From the NCBI GenBank assembly GCA_934678915.1, contig CAKUSF010000066.1, positions 1 through 10,661 on the forward strand: a stretch of DNA of 10,661 nucleotides, in the 5' to 3' direction. The stretch comes from an uncultured Bacteroidales bacterium (GTDB lineage: Bacteria > Bacteroidota > Bacteroidia > Bacteroidales > UBA932). Numbering within the stretch: the stretch's first letter is position 1; every line of letters starts with the position of its first letter. The translations under genes were made by a program, and so were the position numbers. Shown here in pieces: positions 4,512-10,661 of this stretch. Below the pieces are notes generated by a model, which did no database searches, had not been told where the DNA came from, and saw only the letters and a program-made list of their open reading frames with translations.

Positions 4512-6361
4512 AGAAAGATATGAACGCGGAAATCCAACTCCAGGCGGCGTACGCCATGAACGCCCAGTTGCGCGACCAGATAGACTCTCTGAACAATACT
4601 GTCTGGTCACTAGAGGAGCGTCTGCGCATATCGAACGAGGGTAAGGAAGACCTGAAGCGTTTTTACGAGAATCAGATGGATGCGCTCCGCGCGGAACAGC
4701 AGAAGATAATAGACACCGCAGTGTCCCGGATTACCAAAGCCTTCGAGGAGCAGATCGCGAAGCTTATGGAAGAGCGCGATGCGGCACTACGCTCAGCGAA
4801 AAGCTGGCGTGGTAGGAACTTCGGACGTAAATCCGAGCGCAACGCTGGCCGTGGCAGGGATGACGACGGCCCTTCCGGCCGCGGAGAGAACCGTGAATCC
4901 GAAAAGGAGGGCTATGTCGACACCGAGAGCCAAAAGGCGAAAGATGCTGAAAAGACTTCTGGCGATGGGAGCACAATGGACACAGAGAAGCTGGTGAAGA
5001 GGCTGAAACGCAGACACCCCGGTGCGGAAGTGACCGTGGAGCGTGTAGACTACAGCAAGGCGTCGCAGTACATGTCTGACGAGAATGTCGTGTATCACAG
5101 ACTGGATGAATACTTCACCCTGTCCGATGGGGAGTACTTTCGCACAGGAAAGAACGGTGAGGTGGAGAAGAGCTGGTACCGGATAATGGTCCGCTACCCG
5201 GAGCGCTATGAGGAGCATCTGTACGAGGCAGCCCATGTCCGTAGCAAGACCGAGGACGAGTACAAGACCACGGACGTGTTGGAAGACAGGCGTCCTGTGC
5301 CGAACTGTATGTTCGGAACAGACATGCTAGCAAATATCTTGTGCGAGAAGTATCTGTACCACACTCCATTGGAACAGGTGGTACAGAAGCTATGCCACAG
5401 CGGAGTGAACATATCGCCCAGTGTTCTGGGAGAGCATGTCCACAATGCGATAGAGTGGCTCTTGTCGAAGCTTGAGGAGTGCTGGCGCGCGGAGGTCCGC
5501 AAGTCATGGATATGGATGCTGGACGAGACACGCGTGCTTGTGGGGTGCGCAGACAATGAGACGCGTGAGCGCCACTACATGAACAGGTACATGTGGTGCA
5601 TCCGCGCGAACAGCGTAAACCTGGTGTGGTTCCTTTATGAGAACGGAAGCCGCGGAGCGGAGGCGATTCGCCCGTTCCTTGAGGGCTTCCTCGGCTTCTA
5701 TACGACAGACGGGTATGTGGTCTATAAGATATTCGACAGTAAGGAAGCCGCAGACGGTTCCGAGGCGGATGACGCAAGGAAGAAGGGCCGCAGGTCGGCA
5801 TGCCTGGTCCATATCCGGAGGGGCTTTGTGGAGGCTATCATCGAGAACGAGACGGAGGCTATGTGGTTCATAGACGAGTTCGGCAGGATGTTCTCTGTGG
5901 AGCACTACTGCGCTGAACGTGGACTGACGGGGGCGGAGAGACTTGCCGAACGGTTGAAGCCAGGTAACACGGCTGACATAATGAGGAGAATAGAGGAGCG
6001 TCTGGAGGTGTTCAGGAAATCGGACTTCGCGGGCTGCGGAGAACTGCTGAAGAAGGCCCTTAAATATGCGATAGGAGAATGGCCGGCAATGAAGAGGGTA
6101 CTTGAGTGTGGCGATGTGGAACTGTCGAACAACCTCAGCGAGCAGATGATGCGTAGGATAAAGATGAACCTGAAGAATGCCGGGAACATCGGAAGCGAGA
6201 GATCGGCCAGGCACAACGCGTTCATGTACTCGGTAATCGAGAGCTGCAAGATGATGAAGCGTAACGTGGAGGATTATCTGAGATCCCTTTTGGAGCGGCT
6301 GCGGACGGCGAGGGACGGTGACGACCTGACGTGCTGCCTGCCTTGTTATCTGCCTGTATAG
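4499..6361 (+). CDS. tnpC: IS66 transposase TnpC (type B), apparently intact
   Basis: This DDE transposase of about 620 residues (ATG 4499; ATG 4520 if the internal promoter is used) catalyses cutting and joining at the element ends. It has an N-terminal coiled coil (about residues 10-105), then the basic GRNFGRKSER segment, the counterpart of the family's 'FG-x-KSE'. A Gly/Glu-rich linker and a beta-rich region (about 165-260) follow, where most IS66 transposases carry a CxxC zinc finger; here there are no cysteine pairs. A helical region (about 275-335) precedes catalytic Asp342 (MLDET), Asp404 (TTDGY) and Glu548 (NNLSE). RRSACLVHIRR lies between the last two. At about 620 residues it is longer than many IS66 transposases, mainly through the coil and linker. 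No frameshift or stop is seen. Confidence 0.9.
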   Translation: MSTFEKDMNAEIQLQAAYAMNAQLRDQIDSLNNTVWSLEERLRISNEGKEDLKRFYENQMDALRAEQQKIIDTAVSRITKAFEEQIAKLMEERDAALRSAKSWRGRNFGRKSERNAGRGRDDDGPSGRGENRESEKEGYVDTESQKAKDAEKTSGDGSTMDTEKLVKRLKRRHPGAEVTVERVDYSKASQYMSDENVVYHRLDEYFTLSDGEYFRTGKNGEVEKSWYRIMVRYPERYEEHLYEAAHVRSKTEDEYKTTDVLEDRRPVPNCMFGTDMLANILCEKYLYHTPLEQVVQKLCHSGVNISPSVLGEHVHNAIEWLLSKLEECWRAEVRKSWIWMLDETRVLVGCADNETRERHYMNRYMWCIRANSVNLVWFLYENGSRGAEAIRPFLEGFLGFYTTDGYVVYKIFDSKEAADGSEADDARKKGRRSACLVHIRRGFVEAIIENETEAMWFIDEFGRMFSVEHYCAERGLTGAERLAERLKPGNTADIMRRIEERLEVFRKSDFAGCGELLKKALKYAIGEWPAMKRVLECGDVELSNNLSEQMMRRIKMNLKNAGNIGSERSARHNAFMYSVIESCKMMKRNVEDYLRSLLERLRTARDGDDLTCCLPCYLPV

Positions 6362-6402
6362 CAGAAAAATCAAAATAATCCATAAAGTAACATTGGTGGA
6401 AA

Positions 6403-6434
6403 CCGCTGAAAATCAGCGGCAAGCGTCAGCTTGC
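6403..6434 (+). repeat. Paired hairpins at the type B right end
   Basis: CCGCTGA/TCAGCGG (6403-6419) and GCAAGC/GCTTGC (6419-6434) form two adjoining stems between tnpC and the terminal repeat, identical to 933-964. Just upstream, 6384-6398 differs in the two copies while the hairpins are unchanged, which suggests that the structure is conserved. A termination or end-recognition role is inferred. Confidence 0.5.
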
Positions 6435-6452
6435 GGAAAAGTGGACGCGTAC
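6432..6452 (-). repeat. Type B right terminal inverted repeat
   Basis: These 21 bp are the exact reverse complement of 3669-3689. The following base A also follows the remnant copy at 983 and may belong to the element. The next bases (AAGTGAAC) do not repeat the left flank. Confidence 0.9.
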
Positions 6453-6523
6453 AAGTGAACGTGTACATAACTACTTTAGCAATGAGTTAAAGATTAAGTA
6501 TTCAGCGAACGGAATAATATTTG

Positions 6524-6531
6524 TATCTTTG
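6524..6531 (+). promoter_or_regulatory. Promoter -7 box of the three-gene cassette
   Basis: TATCTTTG at 6524-6531 is a perfect Bacteroidota -7 box. The -33 position, 19 bp upstream, reads TTCA (6501-6504), a weak match. The leader to ATG 6586 is about 50 bases, longer than those of the IS genes. It contains the 11-bp direct repeat listed next. The promoter lies outside type B (ends 6452), so the cassette does not depend on IS transcription. Confidence 0.55.
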
Positions 6532-6538
6532 CTGAAAT

Positions 6539-6585
6539 AAAGAACAGTTTTGGCTGTCAGTTTATAAATTGAAAAAAGAACAGTT
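6539..6585 (+). repeat. Two direct copies of AAAGAACAGTT in the cassette leader
   Basis: AAAGAACAGTT occurs at 6539-6549 and 6575-6585, with starts 36 bp apart. The second copy ends at the base before the ATG of the first cassette gene. Both lie downstream of the -7 box, so they could be an operator, an RNA-level control site, or the trace of a small duplication. Confidence 0.45.
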
Positions 6586-7329
6586 ATGAAGGAAAAGATG
6601 GTTGTCGTCCAATTACGATGCACAATCTTTGCACCACTCAATGTCGGTTACACTCCAGAGAACTACAATAAGTTCAGTGAGATGTTGTTGCCTGGTGCAA
6701 AGGCTTATAATGTCAATTCCCCTGAGATGCTTCCTTTGGGAGCAAATCCCAACACCCCAAGATATGGCCTCCCATGGAGGCTGTTCAAAAAGGATTCTGA
6801 GCAAGGAGACTATAATATAGCTTTCCTGCCAGGAAAAATTGACATCGTACTGACGAAGGATGTGGCGTATGGGGGAGACTTCGAGCGAAAATTCTGCGAG
6901 CAGAGCGTTGAATGGTTTACCAAAATATTACAAACACAAGACAAGATAACTGTTAATCGCATAGCATATGCTCCTCTCTACGCTATCAAGTTGGATGATT
7001 CTGGAGCCGATTCTATATGGAATCGTATTTTGAAGCATACGTCCATTGATGGCACATATATGCAGGATATAAATGTTAATTTCCTCTTGAAACGCGAAAT
7101 TATCTTCAATGAGATGCCAATCCAGATGAATCTTCTGCACAATATTTCGGATGGCGTTCAGATCAAACAAGTCGATACGACCAACCAAACACATAAGATT
7201 GTGTTATTTCAACTTGACTTGAATAGCATACCTGAGATTCCACTTACGCTTGACCCCAATGGTGTCAAGGACTTTTTCACTAATATAGTAACAGTTAGAG
7301 AAAAACTTGTTAATGATGTCGCAGAGTAA
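6586..7329 (+). CDS. Cassette gene 1, uncharacterised 247-aa protein
   Basis: I do not recognise this protein with confidence. It appears soluble: no signal peptide or membrane segment is visible. The first half has a strand-rich region with YNIAFLPGKIDIVL, a helix EFKRK-like stretch (FERKFCEQSVEWFTKIL), then ITVNRIAYAPLYAI. The second half has DINVNFLLKREI, an HNISDGVQIKQVDTT strand pair, and a final helix KDFFTNIVTVREKLV. This two-half, strand-helix-NRI layout vaguely resembles the TIGR04255 family of uncharacterised proteins, but I see no decisive motif. The ATG at 6586 is the first start after the promoter. Its 3' end overlaps gene 2 by 14-17 bp, so translation is probably coupled. The AT-rich base use differs from the IS genes on both sides. 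Confidence 0.8.
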   Translation: MKEKMVVVQLRCTIFAPLNVGYTPENYNKFSEMLLPGAKAYNVNSPEMLPLGANPNTPRYGLPWRLFKKDSEQGDYNIAFLPGKIDIVLTKDVAYGGDFERKFCEQSVEWFTKILQTQDKITVNRIAYAPLYAIKLDDSGADSIWNRILKHTSIDGTYMQDINVNFLLKREIIFNEMPIQMNLLHNISDGVQIKQVDTTNQTHKIVLFQLDLNSIPEIPLTLDPNGVKDFFTNIVTVREKLVNDVAE

Positions 7330-7873
7330 TATTAGTAGCATAGTTACTGCATTTGCCATTTCAACTTCTGCCCCGTTTGCAATGGCATGTGATGCCGCGA
7401 GTGATAAATTGCCTTTGCCAGTTTTTTCTTTAATTGATCAAGCCTATCGGTCTGGTCCTGTTATGAATTATTTCGATCTTTCCTCAGAAGTATACGAGCG
7501 TGCGAAGAGTGATGACGCGAAGATAGATCTTACATCTATAGAAACGCAACGGCGGTTTCAAGCTCTAAAAAGTTCGTTCTTTCGTTACAGTCAAGGATTT
7601 CCGAAAGAGAAGTCTGACTATTTTTCTAGGATGGCTAGTGCCATTTGCAAGTTGGAATCAAACGAGATTGTTTCGTATTACAATGATATAGACTCAAGTA
7701 TAGATGTCGTTCTTAAACTAAAGACCGGTCTTACAATCAGCATTGCTTGTTTTATAGATGAGGATGTGGATGCCCCTGTGGTTTTCTCCATCCATCGTGG
7801 TCGTACATTGCTCGTTTCCGATGAGTTGCCAATAAATGAAGTGGTTTCCAATATAAATACGTTTGCATTTTAA
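7313..7873 (+). CDS. Cassette gene 2, uncharacterised 186-aa protein
   Basis: The function is unknown. ATG codons at 7313 and 7316 both lie inside the end of gene 1; a TTG at 7307 is less likely. Residues about 8-30 are small and hydrophobic (ISSIVTAFAISTSAPFAMAC) but carry no Lys or Arg in front, so a secretion signal is doubtful. A helical, charged middle follows (ETQRRFQALKSSFFRYSQGF, then a YFSRMASAICKLESNEIVSYY segment). The C-terminal part is strand-rich: SIDVVLKLKTGLTISIACF, APVVFSIHRGRTLLVSDE. The architecture suggests a partner or regulator of gene 1, based only on the overlap. The gene ends 4 bp before gene 3. Confidence 0.8.
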   Translation: MMSQSNISSIVTAFAISTSAPFAMACDAASDKLPLPVFSLIDQAYRSGPVMNYFDLSSEVYERAKSDDAKIDLTSIETQRRFQALKSSFFRYSQGFPKEKSDYFSRMASAICKLESNEIVSYYNDIDSSIDVVLKLKTGLTISIACFIDEDVDAPVVFSIHRGRTLLVSDELPINEVVSNINTFAF

Positions 7874-7877
7874 TTTT

Positions 7878-8660
7878 ATGGGACAAAGGGAGAAAGGCTA
7901 TCCGCTTAAAATACTTCCAAGGCCATACTTCAAGAAAGAGCTTAATATTGAGAAACTTCGCTTAAAGTATAAGGACTTGTTGGTTGTGAGGCGTGTCAAA
8001 GGTATGATAGAAAATTATCAGGTTCAGACAGACAAAGGTGGTATGGAGTTGCTGGACACCGTGTTTGGTGGTAACATGGCAAATTTGTCTATGAATCTTG
8101 CTGGAGGACTATTCGATACACATAAGGAGGGACATTTGCCTTTTCTTCCTGAAACTGAATATGGTAAGGAACGCTGGGATGGTAAAAAAGTGGACAAGAA
8201 AGAATTTCTCTCCGTACTCAACTATAGTCAAGAGCAACTATGTTTCGGACTATGTTTTTATGTGAATGATATTTATGGAAAGACATTTCCATTTTATAAA
8301 GGCTTTAATACTCAGACCGAAAGGGATGAATATGACGAGCGGGTGCAGCAGGTGGCAAAAGGGTGGGCAGGAGATAGCGACTCACGTATAGTGGGTGCTT
8401 TTGTCAATAAGAGAACTCCTGTAGAGGTCAAAGGACGTTTAATTGTTCATCATGTTCCTACGAACGGAAATTATTGGCATACAACTTTGGACACCTATCG
8501 CCCGGCAGATGAATGCTATGTAAAACCAGACGAAAGACTTAAGAGTTCAGATAAACATATGTTTAAAGCTCTTAAACAAAATCTGTTACAGTGCTGTTAC
8601 ATAGACACGATTCCTGATTATACTTTATCATGTCGTGATTATGTGAGATGCTTTGTCTAG
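7878..8660 (+). CDS. Cassette gene 3, uncharacterised 260-aa protein
   Basis: The function is unknown. ATG 7878 is four bases after the gene 2 stop; the frame is open upstream to a TTG at 7863, but that would overlap gene 2. The protein is soluble-looking with a basic N terminus. A Gly-rich patch (GGNMANLSMNLAGGLFD, about residues 64-80) precedes EEKLCF-type helices. A distinctive cluster, HHVPTNGNYWHTTLD (His191, His192, Asn196, His201, Asp205), could bind metal or be catalytic. The C-terminus is Cys-rich (a CC pair, then single Cys in SCRD and RCF). It closes the operon; the next bases hold no further gene. A nuclease or hydrolase would be one guess, but no known motif supports it. Confidence 0.8.
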   Translation: MGQREKGYPLKILPRPYFKKELNIEKLRLKYKDLLVVRRVKGMIENYQVQTDKGGMELLDTVFGGNMANLSMNLAGGLFDTHKEGHLPFLPETEYGKERWDGKKVDKKEFLSVLNYSQEQLCFGLCFYVNDIYGKTFPFYKGFNTQTERDEYDERVQQVAKGWAGDSDSRIVGAFVNKRTPVEVKGRLIVHHVPTNGNYWHTTLDTYRPADECYVKPDERLKSSDKHMFKALKQNLLQCCYIDTIPDYTLSCRDYVRCFV

Positions 8661-8772
8661 TAAGCGTATATTTTGGTGATTATATAGCAGTTGACCACGA
8701 TCGCACATAAGTCATTGGCAGACAAAATATTGCCACCCAAACACGCATTTCGTCATAATTGCCTTAATGTCA
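8661..8772. other. AT-rich intergenic stretch after the cassette
   Basis: No ORF is supported. A weak hairpin, TGGCA (8716-8720) with TGCCA (8731-8735) around a 10-base loop, is the only structure seen. It lacks a T-run, so I do not call it a terminator. The stretch ends at the type C left end, and no target duplication can be tested because the element's right end is outside the window. Confidence 0.5.
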
Positions 8773-8791
8773 GTTAGTGGTCAATTTTTGG
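8773..8791 (+). repeat. IS66 left-end sequence, copy 3 (type C)
   Basis: GTTAGTGGTCAATTTTTGG differs by one base from the type A ends at 153 and 1008, although the genes inside are much more diverged. This suggests related end recognition or conserved tip selection. Confidence 0.7.
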
Positions 8792-8837
8792 CCCGTAAAC
8801 TACCATTTTACCGTAAGGCCTTCCGGCCATGATCCGA

Positions 8838-8845
8838 TACCTTTG
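8838..8845 (+). promoter_or_regulatory. -7 box of the type C tnpA promoter
   Basis: TACCTTTG at 8838-8845 is a perfect Bacteroidota -7 box, 26 bp before ATG 8872. No good TTTG is found 19-20 bp upstream. Instead a GGCCTTCCGGCC palindrome-like sequence (8817-8828) lies there and may be a binding site. Confidence 0.5.
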
Positions 8846-8871
8846 CGTGAGAATCAAAACCGCAAAGGAAA

Positions 8872-9234
8872 ATGGAGACAAGCAAAGAGTACTACGACAA
8901 GGTGATGTCGGACTACAGATCAAGGGGTGCAAGACGCAGCCTTAGGAAATACTGCCTAGACGAGGGCGTGGACTACCAGTGGCTGCTGAAGGCGCAGAAG
9001 GAATATTCAAGGACGGTGCAATTGCCCGGCACATCATCGCACTTCATACCGCTGTCGGTGGAAGATCGCTACATCGCAGAAAAGCCATCCGAGAGGGACA
9101 ATCGACAAAAGCCCGAGGAATGGAGGATACAGCGGATGGTTCTTGCTGGGCCGCATGGTGAGATTGAGATAAGCGGCGGAAGTATGCCCGCATTGCTTTC
9201 GTTGATGGCAAACCTAAGACAGGAGGGAGAGTGA
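8872..9234 (+). CDS. tnpA: IS66 accessory protein TnpA (type C)
   Basis: This 120-residue TnpA has the shared helix-turn-helix-like N terminus: EYYDKVMSDYRSRGARRSLRKYCLDEGVDYQWLLKAQKEY, with the 'S-L-R-K-Y-C' core equivalent to 'S-M-K-K-F-C' of type B. A charged linker follows, and it ends in a strand-rich MVLAGPHGEIEIS segment. It is an accessory protein in IS66 transposition. ATG 8872 is the first start after the promoter. An AGGAGG (9221-9226) near its 3' end provides a ribosome site for tnpB, whose start overlaps the stop codon. Confidence 0.85.
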   Translation: METSKEYYDKVMSDYRSRGARRSLRKYCLDEGVDYQWLLKAQKEYSRTVQLPGTSSHFIPLSVEDRYIAEKPSERDNRQKPEEWRIQRMVLAGPHGEIEISGGSMPALLSLMANLRQEGE

Positions 9235-9566
9235 TGATAAACTTCACAAGCAGGACGCAGTACTATCTCTGCCCGAACCCCACGGACATGAGGAACGGCC
9301 GCAACGGCCTGGTGGGGATAATCCGGGAACTGATGGGCGAGGACCCTTACGACTACGACAAGGCGTACATCTTCTACTCGAAAGACTGCCGGAAGGTGAA
9401 GATACTGCACTACGACATAAACGGGTTCGTGATGTACGAGAAGTGGTTCGATGACGGGAGGTTCCTGAAGCCGAGATTCATGGAGATCAGAAAGAGTCAC
9501 AAGATAAGCCGGGAGACATTGATCCTGTTCATGTCGTCCTCGGTACAGACAGAGATAGCAATATGA
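9234..9566 (+). CDS. tnpB: IS66 accessory protein TnpB (type C)
   Basis: This 110-residue TnpB (111 if GTG 9231 is used) has a clear pattern: YLCPNPTDMRNGRNGLVGII ('D-M-R-x-G-x-x-G-L'), KAYIFYSKDCRKVKILHYD, and FDDGRFLKPRF. AGGAGG at 9221-9226 sits 7 bp before ATG 9234, which overlaps the tnpA stop by one base (TGATG). The 3' end overlaps the next ORF as ATGA (9563-9566). The gene is intact. Confidence 0.85.
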   Translation: MINFTSRTQYYLCPNPTDMRNGRNGLVGIIRELMGEDPYDYDKAYIFYSKDCRKVKILHYDINGFVMYEKWFDDGRFLKPRFMEIRKSHKISRETLILFMSSSVQTEIAI

Positions 9567-9850
9567 GCGACAAGTTTGACATGGCACAGATGAAGGCGCG
9601 TTTCCAGGTCGCGCATGAAGAGTTCTCCGATCTTGTAGGAAAGTTGAACTCCGGAGAACTGGAGGAAGGCGAACTGCCGCGCATCTATGAATTGGAGCGT
9701 GAGATCGATGGAATCATGGATCAGATTAGCGCTGAGAACCAGAGAATCCGCGAAAAGATAGAGGAAAACCGCAGCCGTGCCAAAAGGTCAGAGATGGAAA
9801 TAGAGCGTCTAAAGAAGAGGGCCGAATCTTTGGAAAAACGCCTTAAATAG
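9563..9850 (+). CDS. Small coiled-coil protein of type C (detached TnpC N-terminus?)
   Basis: This 95-residue, highly charged protein is almost entirely helical. The region from about residue 35 (ELEREIDGIMDQI onward, to the end in RLKKRAESLEKRL) has heptad spacing typical of a coiled coil. Types A and B carry such a coil as the N-terminus of TnpC. Here it is a separate ORF ending in TAG at 9848-9850, one base shared with the GTG start of the transposase (TAGTG). The two could form a two-chain transposase, or the split could be the scar of a deletion that removed the linker. The ATG overlaps the tnpB stop, so translation is coupled on both sides. Confidence 0.7.
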   Translation: MSDKFDMAQMKARFQVAHEEFSDLVGKLNSGELEEGELPRIYELEREIDGIMDQISAENQRIREKIEENRSRAKRSEMEIERLKKRAESLEKRLK

Positions 9851-10661
9851 TGAGTCGAATCGTGTCAAAGATAGAGCTTGGGCTCAGCGAGAGCCGCATA
9901 TTGGAAATGTTCAAGTCGATGCATGCGGAGATCCCGCAGGCGACGCTGAACAACTGGATGCACAAGGTCATGGGCAGACTGCGCGAGGCGCTCCAGGGAC
10001 CGATGTTGGAAGAGATCTGGAAGTCGACCTACGTGCAGAACGATGAGACGCGGATAGACGTCCGCAGCGTGATCGATGGCAAGGAGAAATACTACACTGA
10101 ATATATCCACGGCTGCGTATCAACGGAGCGCAGGATAGTTGTAATGCTTTACGAGGAAGGAAGCCGTAGCGCTGATGTCCAGCTTAGAAACATCTTCGAG
10201 GGGTCATCGATAAACGCCTTCACGGGCGATCGTGCAGCGATATATGGCACAATAGAGAGTTGCCTTGTTGAATATGGCGTCATCCGCAGTGCGTGCTGGT
10301 TCCACGGAAGGCATTACCTTGTGTACGCGTACATATCCGACAAGCGCATGGGGTCATTGATAGAGATGACCAAAACGCTGTTCCGGATAGAGCGTGAATG
10401 CACCGACAAGCCGGTGTGGCTGCGCCTCCAGTACCGCCAGAAATACAGCCTCCCTATAGTGGATGCCATAATGAGGCGGCTGAAAGCGATTCGGGGCGAC
10501 ACTAGTTACGGCACGCTTGCCCAACGCGCGGCGAGATATATTCTGGATGATGAACAGGCCTTCAGGATGTTCCTGACGGACGGTCGCATCATGATGCACA
10601 ACAACACCGCGGAGCGCATGTTCCGCCACATAGCCATGGGCAGGCGCAACTGGCTCCACAG
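9850..10661 (+). CDS. tnpC: IS66 transposase TnpC (type C), short N-terminus, cut by window end
   Basis: The frame starts at GTG 9850. An in-frame TAA at 9844-9846 excludes any start further upstream. At least 270 residues are visible to the window end. The protein begins directly in the helical pre-catalytic region (SRIVSKIELGLSESRILEMF, comparable with LANILCEKYLYHTPLEQVV of type B). It then has Asp65 (QNDET), Asp127 (FTGDRAAIY, where the family usually has 'DGY'), CWFHGRHYLVYAY (the C-x-AH-x-RR-x-F region), and Glu255 in NNTAERMFRHIAMGRRNWLH, a very typical IS66 signature. All three catalytic residues are therefore present. The N-terminal coil, linker and the zinc-finger position are missing from this chain. 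Confidence 0.8.
   Translation, partial: MSRIVSKIELGLSESRILEMFKSMHAEIPQATLNNWMHKVMGRLREALQGPMLEEIWKSTYVQNDETRIDVRSVIDGKEKYYTEYIHGCVSTERRIVVMLYEEGSRSADVQLRNIFEGSSINAFTGDRAAIYGTIESCLVEYGVIRSACWFHGRHYLVYAYISDKRMGSLIEMTKTLFRIERECTDKPVWLRLQYRQKYSLPIVDAIMRRLKAIRGDTSYGTLAQRAARYILDDEQAFRMFLTDGRIMMHNNTAERMFRHIAMGRRNWLH

Larger units (their letters stand above)
3669..6452 (+). mobile_element. Complete IS66-family element type B
   Basis: The element is bounded by 21-bp inverted repeats (3669-3689 and 6432-6452) with outer tip GTAC. It is 2784 bp long and has tnpA, tnpB and tnpC intact on the plus strand. Size, order, GTA-type tip and DDE transposase fit IS66. It has no matching duplication on its two sides, so its present flanks were not both produced by its own insertion. 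It is the only element in the window that looks potentially mobile. Confidence 0.9.
8773..10661 (+). mobile_element. IS66-family element type C (right part outside window)
   Basis: It starts with the same left-end tip as type A (18 of 19 bases). It carries tnpA, tnpB, a small coiled-coil ORF and a transposase with IS66 catalytic motifs, all on the plus strand and overlapping by 1-4 bases. Its proteins are clearly diverged from types A and B. The right end is not present, so mobility cannot be judged. Confidence 0.85.

Noticed and set aside
5115..5801. Minus-strand ORF of 228 codons
   Set aside because: It is antisense to the catalytic region of tnpC and has a Ser/Pro/Arg/Cys-rich composition typical of a shadow frame.
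5504..6373. Long minus-strand ORF (289 codons), with a sister at 190-903
   Set aside because: It is antisense to tnpC, including its best conserved part, and its sequence (His/Arg/Leu-rich) has no family features. GC-rich coding DNA gives such shadow frames.
6449..6466. Imperfect palindrome GTACAAGTGAACGTGTAC at the type B right junction
   Set aside because: It matches its reverse complement at 14 of 18 bases and half of it comes from the IS end itself, so it is likely chance.
7337..7410. Signal peptide or lipobox at the start of cassette protein 2 (FAMAC)
   Set aside because: The hydrophobic stretch has no basic residues in front, and AMAC is a poor match to the lipobox. A cytoplasmic protein is at least as likely.
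8660..8676. GTAAGCG followed by a T-rich run after cassette gene 3, similar to an IS66 tip
   Set aside because: The match to known tips in this window covers only a few bases and no partner or element follows.
8716..8735. Hairpin as terminator of the cassette
   Set aside because: The stem is only 5 bp with a 10-base loop and no T-run.
6453..8772. Cassette as cargo of a compound transposon between types B and C
   Set aside because: The end sequences of types B and C differ, so no single transposase would act on both. Types A and C share end tips, but right ends are missing, so the idea cannot be tested here.

Overview
The window looks like an accessory, insertion-sequence-rich stretch of a Bacteroidota genome, probably Bacteroidales. 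The clue is the promoter style: TAnnTTTG boxes, several with TTG or TTTG 19-20 bp upstream, stand in front of most transcription units. The insertion sequences all look like IS66-family elements with the tnpA-tnpB-tnpC order. They are clearly GC-richer than the three-gene cassette and the gene tail that they surround. No rRNA, tRNA or CRISPR array is visible.

Layout: (1) 1-150 is the 3' end of an unidentified AT-rich gene, ending where an IS left end begins. (2) 153-1007 is a rearranged IS66 remnant. It has the left end and tnpA start of an element of type 'A', fused in frame to the last third of a type 'B' tnpC plus the type B right end. This is followed by 25 bp matching the continuation of a type A tnpC. 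(3) 1008-3668 is type A proper: left end, tnpA, tnpB, and a tnpC cut off before its catalytic Glu. (4) 3669-6452 is a complete type B element with 21-bp inverted repeats and an apparently intact DDE transposase; it cuts the type A tnpC. (5) 6453-8772 holds a compact, co-directional three-gene cassette of unknown function with a good promoter. (6) 8773-10661 is a third IS66-type element, 'C', with tnpA, tnpB, a small coiled-coil ORF and a transposase lacking the usual N-terminal region; it runs off the window.

The key structural result is that the target duplication of the type B insertion is split. Its left copy lies at 3660-3668 and its matching right copy at 983-991, next to the remnant's type B right end. 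The real right end of the complete B element (6452) is followed by unrelated cassette DNA. The locus was therefore rebuilt by recombination between IS copies rather than by simple successive insertions.

The IS genes act together: TnpA and TnpB are accessory proteins and TnpC is the transposase. Only type B has a complete set in the window. The cassette genes (247, about 186 and 260 aa) overlap or lie within a few bases of each other and probably form one translation-coupled operon. I cannot assign them a function. They are the best candidate here for an undescribed system.
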